Assembly: GCA_016713905.1 (NCBI GenBank)
Contig: JADJOE010000002.1
Location: 464,816 to 528,815, forward strand
Direction of reading: 5' to 3'
DNA length: 64,000 nt
DNA from: Candidatus Vicinibacter proximus
Lineage (GTDB): Bacteria > Bacteroidota > Bacteroidia > Chitinophagales > Saprospiraceae
The notes below the pieces were generated by a model. That model was not told the origin of the DNA. It saw only the letters and a program-made list of their open reading frames with translations, and made no database searches. Position numbers and translations under genes: made by a program. Shown in pieces: positions 9,425 to 18,369 of the stretch; position 1 is the first letter of the stretch; each line of letters starts with the position of its first letter.

Positions 9425-9871
9425 TTATTTCGCTTCAATTTCTTTCTTTGCTCTCTTCATTGCCCTTCTTGTTTGCGTACTAAATATTCGTTTGAAAATT
9501 GGTAGTAAGAGTTTCAGAATTAATGACGGTTTGAACACGATTGTATTAGTTTGAGTCCATTTTGTAGTGCCGTCTTGTTCTTCATATATCCAAGAACCAC
9601 CTGCTGATTCTATAAATGTAGAAATAATTTCTTTCGCAACTAAAGTTGTCTTATGAGGTCGGTCGTCTAATTTATAAATGAATGTCATTGTCGTGTTGCC
9701 TTTCAAGTTCAGTTTAACAATTCTGTTAGGTTCTGTTTGTAAAACTATTGTTTCAATAACAGAACTATCCCAGACAGTTCTGTTGTCATAGTTCTGTGTG
9801 TAGTCCCAAACTACCTCTCTTGGTTTACCAATTAAAATAGTTTCCTTTATGGTTATAGTTCTTGCTTTCAT
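9425..9871 (-). CDS. SRPBCC family protein
   Basis: The protein is 148 aa. It opens with the START/SRPBCC signature KPREVVWDYTQNYDNRTVWD (residues 17-36), followed by beta-rich sequence and a C-terminal helix (FKRIFSTQTRRAMKRAKKEI). This helix-grip fold binds hydrophobic ligands; the ligand is unknown. No signal peptide, so cytosolic. Intact. Confidence 0.82.
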   Translation of the reverse strand: MKARTITIKETILIGKPREVVWDYTQNYDNRTVWDSSVIETIVLQTEPNRIVKLNLKGNTTMTFIYKLDDRPHKTTLVAKEIISTFIESAGGSWIYEEQDGTTKWTQTNTIVFKPSLILKLLLPIFKRIFSTQTRRAMKRAKKEIEAK

Positions 9872-9958
9872 TTTCTAAAGTGTCTGCAAAGTGCTATTTG
9901 TTTTTGTGTTGTCAGTTTGCGTTCATACGGTTCAAGTTAGCACGATTCGTAGCATTGT

Positions 9959-10088
9959 CACCAACGTATGGCGCCTAAAAGTTGACGGGGGTTTGAAACC
10001 GAAAATTCATCAGCTTTGAAGATTAAAATTATGAAAAATAATGTTACTATTAACTCATCTGCGCGCTAACTTTTATGTATTGTTAGCG
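9959..10088 (-). other. attC-9
   Basis: Left core CACCAAC; right core GTTAGCG. The stem arms are GCGCCTAAAAGTTGACG and the GCGCGCTAACTTTTATG side. It holds the stop codon of the next gene. Confidence 0.72.
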
Positions 10089-11060
10089 GCTGCTTTTTTT
10101 TCTTCGTTTTAGTTCTTTTATAACTGCGTCTATTTCCTTTTGCTTTTTTGTTATAATGTCCGGTGTTACTCCAATACCTTCCCAATTGGATTTTGTTGTA
10201 AAATTTATTGTCTTGGAAACCGGAATGAATACTTTCAATTTGTCATTTATAAAAAAGGAAGCACCGGGATTAGCTCCGCCTGGAGTTTGTTGACCAACAA
10301 CCTTCGCTCTTTTTTTTGTTTGTAGGTCATATGCAAATGCCTCGCCAGCCGAAAAAGTTCTTTCGCTTGTCAACACAAAAACATTAGTCTTACTATTAAA
10401 TCTTGAATCTGATAAAATGTTGTATGTCCAGAATTGGTACGTTGAATCATCTTTTCTTGAATATATATCGTAGAGATGTGTACTATCTTGAAAAAAATAA
10501 CTGCATAGATACGCTTCAAAATATGGATTTCCGCCATAGTTATCTGTTAAGTCAATTATTATCGTCTTGGCTCTTCGCAATTTTTTAAACGCTGAGTCAA
10601 ATGCTTTTTTTGTGGTGTCGTTAAGTGGTGGAAAATAATTGAACTTAAAATAGCCAATGCTGTCAATAATATATTCTGCATCAACAATTCCATAAGTAGT
10701 GTCAATAGTTGATGAGCCGGTATTATTTTCAAAATTTGAAACAGGGAATACACTAAAATGTAAGTCATTGCTGGCACTTCGTAATTGGTAAGCCAATGCT
10801 CTTCGAAATGATAGTTTAGTTGAAGTAGTGTCAAAAGTTTTAGAATTAATAAATTCGTCAAGTTTTTGATCTATTGAATTTATCTTGTCAATGATTACAT
10901 AATTGTCTGCAACCAATTGTTTAGTTTTTAAGATAATATCTCTTTTTTCGTCATTTGTATAGCTGTTCACATTCGCGTCAAGATTACCGGTTAACTGAGC
11001 GCCTAAGTCCAATTTCAGGACTAAAAGAAATAGTGAAAATATCGTTTTTTTTAAGGTCAT
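10083..11060 (-). CDS. S41-family (C-terminal processing) peptidase, secreted
   Basis: I took the start at MTLKKTIFSLFLLVLKL because it gives a signal peptide. The protein is 325 aa. An N-terminal helical region (LVADNYVIIDKI, RRALAYQLRSASNDLHFSV) precedes the catalytic domain with IIIDLTDNYGGNPYFE and the nucleophile motif TSERTFSAGEAFAYDL, where the Ser sits before AGE. NWEGIGVTPDI closes the fold as in tail-specific proteases. No clear PDZ is visible, as in the peptidase-like S41 subgroup of Bacteroidota. Likely periplasmic or surface. The stop codon is inside the attC core. Confidence 0.85.
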   Translation of the reverse strand: MTLKKTIFSLFLLVLKLDLGAQLTGNLDANVNSYTNDEKRDIILKTKQLVADNYVIIDKINSIDQKLDEFINSKTFDTTSTKLSFRRALAYQLRSASNDLHFSVFPVSNFENNTGSSTIDTTYGIVDAEYIIDSIGYFKFNYFPPLNDTTKKAFDSAFKKLRRAKTIIIDLTDNYGGNPYFEAYLCSYFFQDSTHLYDIYSRKDDSTYQFWTYNILSDSRFNSKTNVFVLTSERTFSAGEAFAYDLQTKKRAKVVGQQTPGGANPGASFFINDKLKVFIPVSKTINFTTKSNWEGIGVTPDIITKKQKEIDAVIKELKRRKKSSR

Positions 11061-11090
11061 ATTTTGGTCAAATGTTGGTTTAAAATTTAC

Positions 11091-11235
11091 CGTTAACGTT
11101 TTGGCGTTTGGCACGGTGGCGGATTTCGGAGCACAAAACTGTCAATACACCATTCCCTAAAACTTTGGGGATTGATGCGAGGTAGAATGTTCAATTAACC
11201 ACTTCATCCGCCTTTGAGTCAAACGCCTGTTATAG
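11091..11235 (-). other. attC-10
   Basis: Left core CGTTAAC; right core GTTATAG. The arms TTTTGGCGTTTGGCAC and GAGTCAAACGCC belong to the GGCG/CGCC class found again at attC-23. The right end pairs 8/8 with attC-11. Confidence 0.88.
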
Positions 11236-11253
11236 CTAGTGGTTCTTGTCATT

Positions 11254-12348
11254 TTAATATGCTTTTGCTAATGAAGTGAAAATTGTCCACCAGTATGCCT
11301 TGCCCTCTTTCATTCCAAGTCTCACGATAATCAAGTCCTTTTTTGGATTAACATAGAGAAATTGTCCTAAAATTCCCTCTGCCATAAAGTCTTCATTTGG
11401 TGTTGGTAACCACCATTGATATTGATAAAATTTTGCACTTCCCTCTGATGTATCAAGTTTTGTAGACTCTTCAACCCACTTTTGTGATACAATTTGTTTT
11501 CCGTTCCAGTTGCCTTTGTTTTTATACAATCGTCCTATTTTGGCAAAATCTCTTGCTCTTGCGTTTAAACAGCAAAATGTTTTCTCTAATCCATTGTTTT
11601 TTCTGTCAATACTCCAAGATGCGTCATACTCCATTTCAAGAGGTGTCCATATTTTCTCTTGCAAATATTGTGTAATTGTTTTATTTTTTAAAGAACGTTC
11701 TAAAACCAAACCTAATAGTTGTGTATTGCCACTTACATATTCAAACTGTTTGCCTGGTTCTGTTTTTAATTTCATTTTTTCAATTTCCTTCCTAAGATTA
11801 AGACCGTAGTAAAATGATGCCGCATCACCAACAGGATTTACATAGCTTTCATTAAACTTAATACCTGATGTCATTTGCAAAAGGTGTTTAATGGTCACTT
11901 TGTTAAATCCATTTTTTGATAATTCAGGAATATAATTAATAATTGGTTCGTCAACCGATTTAATAAGCCTTTCGTCTATGGCACAACCTATTAAAATTGA
12001 AGTTACAGATTTTGCCATTGAAAAAGAAGGAACAATACTTTCTCTATCATACCCCTCGAAATATTTTTCGTACTGTATAGTGTCATTTTTAATAATCAGA
12101 AAAGCCACTGTTTTATTGTCTTCAAGATATTTGTCAAACGGGATATTGTTTAATTCTTTGGGGAATTTACCATTGTTTGTGACTTGAAAATTAAAAGGCG
12201 AATTAGCAGCACTTAATGGTCTTGACTGGAATTTCTTATGGTCTTTTATGTCGGCAAAGTTGTAAAATACATAACGTCCTAATTGACAAGAAGTCAATAA
12301 AGTTGAAGAAATAAATATTAAAAGTCCAATTTTAATTTGTTGTCCCAT
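11254..12348 (-). CDS. Serine hydrolase, class C beta-lactamase family, lipoprotein
   Basis: The start at MGQQIKIGLLIFISSTLL gives a lipobox LTSC. Visible active-site motifs are SFSMAKS (SxxK; about residues 107-113) and YVSGN, the Y-x-S/N tyrosine box. The C-terminal part with GILGQFLYVNPKKDLIIVRLG matches the beta-lactamase/penicillin-binding fold of AmpC-like esterases. These often act as esterases or D-amino peptidases rather than antibiotic resistance enzymes, and I would not predict resistance. Intact. Confidence 0.85.
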   Translation of the reverse strand: MGQQIKIGLLIFISSTLLTSCQLGRYVFYNFADIKDHKKFQSRPLSAANSPFNFQVTNNGKFPKELNNIPFDKYLEDNKTVAFLIIKNDTIQYEKYFEGYDRESIVPSFSMAKSVTSILIGCAIDERLIKSVDEPIINYIPELSKNGFNKVTIKHLLQMTSGIKFNESYVNPVGDAASFYYGLNLRKEIEKMKLKTEPGKQFEYVSGNTQLLGLVLERSLKNKTITQYLQEKIWTPLEMEYDASWSIDRKNNGLEKTFCCLNARARDFAKIGRLYKNKGNWNGKQIVSQKWVEESTKLDTSEGSAKFYQYQWWLPTPNEDFMAEGILGQFLYVNPKKDLIIVRLGMKEGKAYWWTIFTSLAKAY

Positions 12349-12390
12349 ATTTGTTAATTTGCTTTTACGGTTGTGCCGTCCTACCATTGG

Positions 12391-12521
12391 CTATAACGGT
12401 GAAGTACTTGCCTTGTGCAGCCATTCTATTTATACCCAAATATAGAAAATAGTTTTTCAATACATGCCAAATGTGAAAATTTCTGATGCTTGGATGCATA
12501 ATGGCAAGTTTAATTTTATAG
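12391..12521 (-). other. attC-11
   Basis: Left core CTATAAC; right core TTTATAG. The arms are GAAGTACTTGCC and GGCAAGTTT. The right core supplies a stop codon. Confidence 0.75.
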
Positions 12522-13121
12522 GCCGTCTACCTCAATCGCACTTTTAATTATTGGAATAAGTTTATCTAGTAATTCTTGGCTAGCAGTTGAATCTGATTTA
12601 CCTCCAGAAGTAGCATAAATTATTTCTGTTTGTTTATTCAAAACGAAAGTTGTTGGATAACCCCAATACAGTTTAAAAATATTATCAATAATTTTAGTTT
12701 CACCTGAAATGTGCTTATAATTCCAAACATTATTTTTTAAAAATGATTCTATATCACTTCTTTGATCTCTTCCAATTGCAATATAATTTAATTTATTTTT
12801 TCCAAATAATTTAACCAAACTATTTAGGCCATTAATTTCTGCAACACAAGGCGGACAGTCAATAAACCAAAAATTAATAACACTAACTTTTCCCTTTAGG
12901 TTTTCACTTGAATATTTACTTCCATCAATAAGTTCTACCTCAAAATCAGGAACTCTAGCTCCAATCAAACAATCTGGCCCAATCGACATGCTTGTATTTT
13001 TAACGAGTTTCTTTGCTCGAGCAAAATTACTTAGACAATTGTTAAGACCTACTTCATAAGTAGATTCTATCCTACAATTACAATTGAAAATAATTAGTAT
13101 AAATAAAATTACATTTCTCAC
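12516..13121 (-). CDS. TlpA-like thiol-disulfide oxidoreductase, lipoprotein
   Basis: The protein is 201 aa. A short lipoprotein signal (MRNVILFILIIFNCNC) precedes a redoxin domain. GARVPDFEVELIDGSKYSSE opens the AhpC/TlpA fold, FWFIDCPPCVAEI is the active site (CPPC at about residues 89-92), and GYPTTFVLNK carries the cis-Pro. Such proteins reduce disulfides in the periplasm or respond to envelope stress. The stop lies within attC. Intact. Confidence 0.88.
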   Translation of the reverse strand: MRNVILFILIIFNCNCRIESTYEVGLNNCLSNFARAKKLVKNTSMSIGPDCLIGARVPDFEVELIDGSKYSSENLKGKVSVINFWFIDCPPCVAEINGLNSLVKLFGKNKLNYIAIGRDQRSDIESFLKNNVWNYKHISGETKIIDNIFKLYWGYPTTFVLNKQTEIIYATSGGKSDSTASQELLDKLIPIIKSAIEVDGL

Positions 13122-13146
13122 TTTAAATCTAATTAACCATTATGAC

Positions 13147-13278
13147 TTTTAACGGTTAGTAACTTGCATCGGGCCGCCGTTTGTCCGGAAACCAAAAGTA
13201 GTAAATTGTTATTTAATTAAAAGCCAAATGTGAATATTTCCGTAGCTTGGTGACATGATCGCAAGTACATTGTTAATA
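13147..13278 (-). other. attC-12
   Basis: Left core TTTTAAC; right core GTTAATA. The arms are GTAACTTGCATCGGGCCGCC and GGTGACATGATCGCAAGTAC. A GCCGCC/GTGACATGATCG variant stem is also seen in attC-22 and attC-37. Confidence 0.78.
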
Positions 13279-13304
13279 GCAGTAATATACCTATCACAAT
13301 TTAT

Positions 13305-13682
13305 TTAGTAAGGTTTTATCAATACTTCGCTTGGAATATTTAGAGTTTCATTAAGCTTTCTAATAATTTCCAAGCTTAGCTTTCGTTTTTTATTCAAGAT
13401 CGCACTCGCCCTATTTTTTTGCCCAACAATTTTTTCAAGCACATTTTGATCCATTCCCATTTTTTCCATTCTGAACTTTATGGCTTCAATAGGTTCAGGA
13501 GAATCAAAGGGAAAATTTTCTCTTTCATAGTTACCTACTAAAATGCTCAATATTTCAAGTTCATTTCCGTTAATTGAACCTTTTTTAGAATCGAATATTT
13601 CGTCAATTCTTTTCATTGTATTTTGATAATCTTTCTTTGTATGGATTGGAGTTATTTTCACCTTAATATTTTGTAACATCAA
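13305..13682 (-). CDS. higA: HigA-type antitoxin (HTH)
   Basis: The protein is 125 aa. The C-terminal half is a lambda-repressor-like helix-turn-helix (MGMDQNVLEKIVGQKNRASA, then ILNKKRKLSLEIIRKLNETL). The N-terminal part (EIFDSKKGSINGNELEILSI) is as in the larger Bacteroidota HigA antitoxins. It neutralises HigB and represses its own operon. Its start overlaps the end of the broken higB, the normal higB-higA order. The toxin is dead, so this is an orphan antitoxin. Confidence 0.85.
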   Translation of the reverse strand: MMLQNIKVKITPIHTKKDYQNTMKRIDEIFDSKKGSINGNELEILSILVGNYERENFPFDSPEPIEAIKFRMEKMGMDQNVLEKIVGQKNRASAILNKKRKLSLEIIRKLNETLNIPSEVLIKPY

Positions 13683-13955
13683 TTATACTATATTGCTTAA
13701 TTGTTCCAATAAACCTTATATAAGTCAATTGATACTCAATATTTATCCTGACAAGCAACCTATAGTTAATTCCTTTTATATTGAAAACAGTTCTATTATT
13801 GGAAACAATGCTCATACTTGGAAATTGCTTTTGAGTTCATTCATATTCTTCCATTTCTTTGAACAAATTTTTCTGTAAAAAGACTTTAGAGGTTGTTCGC
13901 TATCTGGATTTTTAGTCCAAAAATCCTTTAATGCCTTTCTCGCAATGATGCGCAA
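13663..13955 (-). pseudogene. higB: HigB toxin (RelE-like mRNA interferase), frameshifted
   Basis: Reading from a TTG start gives RIIARKALKDFWTKNPDSEQ and PLKSF. After a shift around 13850-13880 the next frame gives SIVSNNRTVFNIKG and YRLLVRINIEYQLTYIRFIG, ending at IDVTKY. Both parts match HigB-type toxins in order. The total of 293 bases confirms the lost frame. Once the toxin is inactivated, the antitoxin can be lost without killing. The remnant overlaps higA by 20 bases. Confidence 0.8.
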
Positions 13956-14021
13956 ATAAGATCTCTATGGAAATTTACAAAATGTTCCCAAAATGGGAAA
14001 TTAAGATTTGTTATGATATGG

Positions 14022-14152
14022 CAATAGCGTTATGCAGATTTGCGATGGGCGGGCTCTTCACCACAAAAGTTTATGCGGAGCACAAAACTTCTGGCTACTA
14101 ATAAATTGTCTGCGAAGCACGATACCCAGCCTATCGCAAATGTGCGATCAGC
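14022..14152 (-). other. attC-13
   Basis: Both cores are degenerate (left CAATAGC, right GATCAGC). The arms GCAGATTTGCGATGGGCGGG and CCAGCCTATCGCAAATGTGC are intact and match the class seen at attC-26/27/29. Confidence 0.75.
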
Positions 14153-14158
14153 ACTCGT

Positions 14159-14821
14159 TTATTTCTTTTTAACTTCATATTTCCCACTCCATTTAATAAT
14201 CAGTGGGGTTAAAATAATTGTCGGTAAAAGCCAATATACAAAACTCGGTATTTGTTCGGGAAAATACTTTGCGTTTACTACTAAAAATGCTGTCAACGCT
14301 GCAATAAAACCGCCTGTCATTCTTTGTAAGTGAGCAATGAGCCAATAATTTTTAATTGCTGATTGTCCTTTTTGGTTTTTAAAGTCTTGTCGGACAAAAA
14401 GTAGTCCCAAACAACCAAAAGTTATAAATACAAGTCCGAATAATTTTGTTTTTGTCAAGGCAAAAACTCCAATACCAATAAATAAAATTCCTGCAAGTAA
14501 CATCAAAGTTGTTATTGTCCATCCTATACGGTTATATGTCAGGCTGGCATTACGTTTCAGATAAAGTTGCCCTGAGCCAACCATATAAAGTGTGAAAACA
14601 CCTACCATAAATAAAAAATAGTTTGGGTGAATGTAAGCAAGAATGAGTGATGAAATTCCAGCAGTCAGCATAGAAATCAAAAATATCTTGCCAACTAACT
14701 TGTGGCTTTTGTCACCTTTTTTTCTGAGTATATTTAACATTCCTGTCAGTAGCCCAATAGATCCACCAACTATGTGAAAAATTAAAAACACTTTGAAAAT
14801 GATGTTCATTTGGTTTGTCAT
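14159..14821 (-). CDS. DUF2306 multispanning membrane protein
   Basis: The protein is 220 aa with about seven hydrophobic helices. The first helix carries FHIVGGSIGLLTGMLNILRK and SHKLVGKIFLISML follows, the His-containing motifs typical of DUF2306. Inner membrane; function unknown. Complete cassette gene between degenerate attC sites. Confidence 0.78.
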   Translation of the reverse strand: MTNQMNIIFKVFLIFHIVGGSIGLLTGMLNILRKKGDKSHKLVGKIFLISMLTAGISSLILAYIHPNYFLFMVGVFTLYMVGSGQLYLKRNASLTYNRIGWTITTLMLLAGILFIGIGVFALTKTKLFGLVFITFGCLGLLFVRQDFKNQKGQSAIKNYWLIAHLQRMTGGFIAALTAFLVVNAKYFPEQIPSFVYWLLPTIILTPLIIKWSGKYEVKKK

Positions 14822-14831
14822 TTTAATTGAC

Positions 14832-14962
14832 CGACAACGATTTCTGGCTTGGCGTTGGTGGGTTTTTGAAACCGTAAACTTTCAGCCTGCACTAACGTTT
14901 CTAAATTGCCTAAATGTTTCTTTTCGTACTGTCCCCCCCTTAACGCAAAACCCGTGTTAGCG
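14832..14962 (-). other. attC-14
   Basis: Left core CGACAAC; right core GTTAGCG. The arms TTCTGGCTTGGCGTTGGTGG and CCCCTTAACGCAAAACCCG form the stem. Confidence 0.72.
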
Positions 14963-15021
14963 GTTCGTTGATTTTATTGTCGTTGTATGCCGTCTTTATT
15001 GGGTTGTCAATTTGTCGTAAG

Positions 15022-15447
15022 TTAAGAGGTCTGCTTAACACCGTCCAGTATTGCATTTTCAAGTATGTCAATATTTATGTCTTTCAGCGACTTGAATTTA
15101 ATGCAATAGCCCGTTATGCTTGCTTTACCAATTGTTTTTCCGTAAGTCTCAGATAAATACTTTTTGTCTTCGATTCCCATAATATAAACTGAAATACCTG
15201 TCGAATTTCCACTGATACCAACTTGGTAAAATTCTTTGGTTTTACCATCAGCATATTTTATGTTCAGAAGTCCATAGCCAATATTAGGATTGGTAACAAC
15301 TTTCCCTTTCTCGTCTTTGCCGTCTAAAAACCATAATTTACCTTTTGGAAAAGCTTTAAGTATGCGTTTATGTAAAGTTTCAATGTCTGAACGCTTTGAG
15401 TCAGGCTGTGAAGCAATGTAATCTTTGATTTGTTCTTGAATTTTCAT
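15022..15447 (-). CDS. DUF1801 family protein
   Basis: The protein is 141 aa. QIKDYIASQPDSKRSDIETL and HKRILKAFPKGKLWF match the DUF1801 (YdhG/SufE-like fold) N-terminus. FYQVGISGNSTGISVYIMG and a C-terminal IKFKSLKDINIDILENAI complete the domain. Cytosolic; function unknown. The family is very common among cassettes. Intact. Confidence 0.78.
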   Translation of the reverse strand: MKIQEQIKDYIASQPDSKRSDIETLHKRILKAFPKGKLWFLDGKDEKGKVVTNPNIGYGLLNIKYADGKTKEFYQVGISGNSTGISVYIMGIEDKKYLSETYGKTIGKASITGYCIKFKSLKDINIDILENAILDGVKQTS

Positions 15448-15480
15448 TTTTGTCCTTTTAATTTGTCGTCCTACAATGAC

Positions 15481-15618
15481 CGCAAACGTTTTGTGGGTTT
15501 AAGAAGTTGGCGATTTCGGAGCACAAAACTGTCTGCCAGTACTGAACTTGATGCGAAGCACAAAACTTCATTTAACCGCTGAATCGCCAATTTCTTGTAG
15601 GTGCTTTTAGTGTTAGGT
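15481..15618 (-). other. attC-15
   Basis: Left core CGCAAAC; right core GTTAGGT. The arms TTTAAGAAGTTGGCGATT and AATCGCCAATTTCTTGTAGG are the stem shared with attC-40/46/49. Confidence 0.8.
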
Positions 15619-15646
15619 ATTACATGTATTGTCAAGTCACCCATTA

Positions 15647-16477
15647 TTATAGGTTAAATAAAATGTCTGCAAGTTGTTTGGGTTGCGAAAGAAATGGAGA
15701 GTGTCCTGCATTGAGTTCAAATTTTTTATCAACAGGAATTCGCTCTACCATCCTCTTTTGAAGTCCGTAGGTTATTGTGTTGTCAATTGTTGTGTGTATG
15801 TAAACCTTCTTTACACTTCCATATCGGTCATCAGAAAGTTTTAATGGTGTCCCAACAGGTGCGTTTGGTTCCTTTGTCAAAAGCGAACTGCTTAGAAATA
15901 TATCTTCTTCTGAGCAGTCGTTGTAAAATGCGTCCTTGTAAACTTCTTTTTTTGGAATGTGCCAACCTTCCTGCTCGTTAAAAATGAGATTAGAAACCAT
16001 TAATGATGTAGAGTCGGTCAACGCTGTGGCAACCATTGGCTCTCCATTTGGTATTAGAAAAGCACAGAGGTAAACTAATTTGTCCACCTTGTCTGACATA
16101 CGCTCCGCAACAGATGAAATTATAATGCCTGCTCGACTGTGTCCGATAAGCACAACTGGTTCGTTATATTTCTCCAACACTTTGCACACAGCGTCCACAT
16201 AACTGTCAAGCGTTACTGCACTAATTGGAGTTGTGTCTTGTCCGTGAGCAGGTAAATCAATGGCTTCCGAAGTGTGGCCACTTATGTCAAGTAACGGTTG
16301 CATTTTATACCAGCACCACGAAGCGTGGAATGAACCTGGCACAAATACAAAATGTTTAGGTGTAGAATTATTGTCCATACTTTTTGTTGTTTGTTGGTTA
16401 GTATTACTTTTGTTGACTTGGTTGCACGAAACCAATGTCGCTGTGAGGAAAGAGATTAGTAAAATTGCTTTTTTCAT
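15647..16477 (-). CDS. Alpha/beta hydrolase, secreted lipoprotein
   Basis: The start MKKAILLISFLTATLVSCNQ gives a lipobox (Cys 18). The hydrolase domain begins HFVFVPGSFHASWCWYKM (oxyanion region), has the nucleophile elbow VLIGHSRAG and ends with the catalytic His in ELNAGHSPFLSQP. This pattern matches the plant salicylate-binding esterase/hydroxynitrile lyase-like subgroup of alpha/beta hydrolases. The substrate is unknown. Intact. Confidence 0.87.
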   Translation of the reverse strand: MKKAILLISFLTATLVSCNQVNKSNTNQQTTKSMDNNSTPKHFVFVPGSFHASWCWYKMQPLLDISGHTSEAIDLPAHGQDTTPISAVTLDSYVDAVCKVLEKYNEPVVLIGHSRAGIIISSVAERMSDKVDKLVYLCAFLIPNGEPMVATALTDSTSLMVSNLIFNEQEGWHIPKKEVYKDAFYNDCSEEDIFLSSSLLTKEPNAPVGTPLKLSDDRYGSVKKVYIHTTIDNTITYGLQKRMVERIPVDKKFELNAGHSPFLSQPKQLADILFNL

Positions 16478-16510
16478 GTCTATTGTCGTTATGTTGTGGT
16501 CGTCTGCTAT

Positions 16511-16579
16511 ACTTACCGCCATCGGTATCTGGATTTGCGAAGTGCGAGGAACGAGCATTTCGCAAATCCAGTGTTAGTT
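16511..16579 (-). other. attC-16, short form
   Basis: A 69-base site with left core ACTTACC and right core GTTAGTT. The arms CTGGATTTGCGAAGTGCG and GCATTTCGCAAATCCAG make a nearly perfect hairpin with a tiny loop. Confidence 0.8.
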
Positions 16580-16601
16580 GCTGGTTTTTTTCTGCGTTAT
16601 T

Positions 16602-16985
16602 TCAATTAGAATCTGATTTTCTTTCTGCAACACGAATATAATATCCATTTATATCAATAGAGGCAAATTCCTTTATTCCATAAGTATGATTTCGTAAGTC
16701 GTCTGCGATTTCAATTTCTTTTTGCTTGAACTCGGAAAATATTTCTTCCATGTTTGTTACAAACCAAATTAGTGGTAAACGGTGATTGTCATTATTTATA
16801 TCGTTTACAAATTCAGACTCTTCACAAAAAAGCAATCGTAAGAAATCTCTCTGTTATCCACCATTTTTTTAATTTTCAACCCATTCGTCTGTAAATCCAA
16901 GTTTGTTTTGGTAATAACCAAGAGTCTGTTGTAAGTTTATTACAGGAATATGAATTCCAATTCTAATGAATTTTGTTACTTTCAT
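16602..16985 (-). pseudogene. VOC (glyoxalase-fold) protein, frameshifted
   Basis: The gene starts KVTKFIRIGIHIPVINLQQT then GYYQNKLGF, meets a stop after EWVEN, and resumes in another frame with LRLLFCEESEFVNDINND. It ends at GIKEFASIDINGYYIRVAE. Both halves fit one VOC module of bleomycin-resistance/dioxygenase type with duplicated beta-alpha-beta repeats. It shares a cassette with the broken retropepsin (30 bases apart, no attC between). Confidence 0.8.
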
Positions 16986-17014
16986 ATTCTCGTAATTTTT
17001 TGAAAATAAAATTT

Positions 17015-17491
17015 TTATTCTGGTTGTATTAAATAAAGTGTCATTGTTCCGTAGTCAATAATTGCATTTCCAATTTTTAAAATGTCAACACCAATAATTC
17101 CATAAAGAATATCATTTGCTCCTATACTTGCTAAAGATGCCCAAGCTGTTTCCAGCGACATAACAGCAACTAAAAAACTGTCAATTTTGAAATTGCTTAT
17201 TTCAATTTTATTGTCGTAAGATGGAATGTTTTCTATTCCATGAGCACCAAGACCGCCTCCTGTCAATTCTGCTTCATCATTGTTGAGTTTCAATTGTAGT
17301 GTTTAAATTTGACTAGTGTCAATTACTGTTGTGCTTGCACCTGTATCAAGGATATAAACACCATCCACATCGTTTATTTTTGCATTTATCAGCAATTGTC
17401 CTGCAATATTTTGATTTATTGGAATAGCTATGTATCCTAATGAATTTAGAAGCTGAGTTTTCTGCTCTGATATTTTTACTTTTTGATTCAT
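17015..17491 (-). pseudogene. Retropepsin-like aspartyl protease with one internal stop
   Basis: The frame gives IAGQLLINAKINDVDGVYIL and DTGASTTVIDTSQI, the catalytic Asp motif D-T-G-A. A TAA then lies at 17303-17305, after which the same frame continues TLQLKLNNDEAELTGGGLGA through ILYGIIGVDILKIGNAIIDY. Only one base change separates it from an intact 158-aa retropepsin-like (gag-polyprotein-type) protease. Read-through cannot be excluded but is not suggested by the context, since its cassette partner is also dead. Confidence 0.78.
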
Positions 17492-17546
17492 TTTCTCTTC
17501 TATTTAGTAAGTTTCTTGTTGATTCTGTAGTCAGCTTTATGCTTGC

Positions 17547-17678
17547 CACTAACGGTTCTGGTATTATCTCATTGAAGGAGTATTAGCACAAATGTTCAAT
17601 AGAAGCTTTGATGTTCGTTTATTCACAAAAGCTTCAAAGTAGCACTTCATCTCCAATTGCAACAATACCTTGTTAGCG
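17547..17678 (-). other. attC-17
   Basis: Left core CACTAAC; right core GTTAGCG. The arms are GGTTCTGGTATTATC and GCAACAATACC. The loop carries AGCACAAA / AGCACTTC repeats. Confidence 0.78.
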
Positions 17679-17701
17679 ATTCGCTTTTCCAATACTCAAT
17701 T

Positions 17702-18090
17702 TTATCCTTTAAAAATTGTTCTCACATCAACAAAACTAATAGGATTGTTAAAAATATCATTCGCATAAAATAGTCTTTCTCCCCAAGGCATTTCACTAAT
17801 TTGCTTGTCAACGTATTTTACTTCCTTTGACTCAAGGAATTTCTTATGAATTGAATCTAATCTAATTTATCTGTTGCAATATAGATGTATTGGTTCTCGT
17901 GAAATGTCCATTTTTGGTGTATTTCATCTCCGTCAGCAATAGGATCATAACAGGCAAGAATTGTCCCCTCCAAATCAAAATAATGCCTGCCTGGTGATAC
18001 TCGTTGTCCTTGCTGTCCAAATATGTCAGCATAAAAGTCTGATGCTTTGTTAATATTTTCTACAGGAAAAATAATTCTATACAATTTCAT
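17702..18090 (-). pseudogene. VOC (glyoxalase-fold) protein, frameshifted near C-terminus
   Basis: The N-terminal frame reads MKLYRIIFPVENINKASDFY and GRHYFDLEGTILACYDP through YIYIATDKLD, then a stop. One base away the next frame reads SIHKKFLESKEVKYVDKQIS and MPWGERLFYANDIFNNPISF, the usual C-terminal VOC strand with PWGER. The combined length fits a complete about 129-residue VOC protein. Confidence 0.8.
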
Positions 18091-18190
18091 TTTCTATGCT
18101 TTTTTAAGTTGTAATCTGTTCCTTTTGGTTGTCAGATTTCAAGTCCATTTTGTCTTTTGTTTAATATCTGTGTGGACGTACTAAAATAAC

Positions 18191-18321
18191 CATTAACGGA
18201 TTGGGTATTGCCGAAGACAGGGATTTTTAGCACAAAAGTTCAATCGAAGAACTAAAGTTGACCCTTGCACAAATGCCCAATGAAGCCGTTCAACCCCGCT
18301 TTTGGCAATACCTTGTTACGC
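18191..18321 (-). other. attC-18
   Basis: Left core CATTAAC; right core GTTACGC. The arms GATTGGGTATTGCCGAAG and CTTTTGGCAATACC form the stem. Confidence 0.8.
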
Positions 18322-18369
18322 GTTCGTGCTATTATTGTTTTTAAATCTGCTTGCACTGTTTTTATACAA

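Noticed and set aside
11254..12348. Beta-lactamase-family gene as an antibiotic resistance cassette
   Set aside because: Motifs (SxxK, YxS/N) are shared by esterases and peptidases of this fold, and nothing points to beta-lactam hydrolysis.
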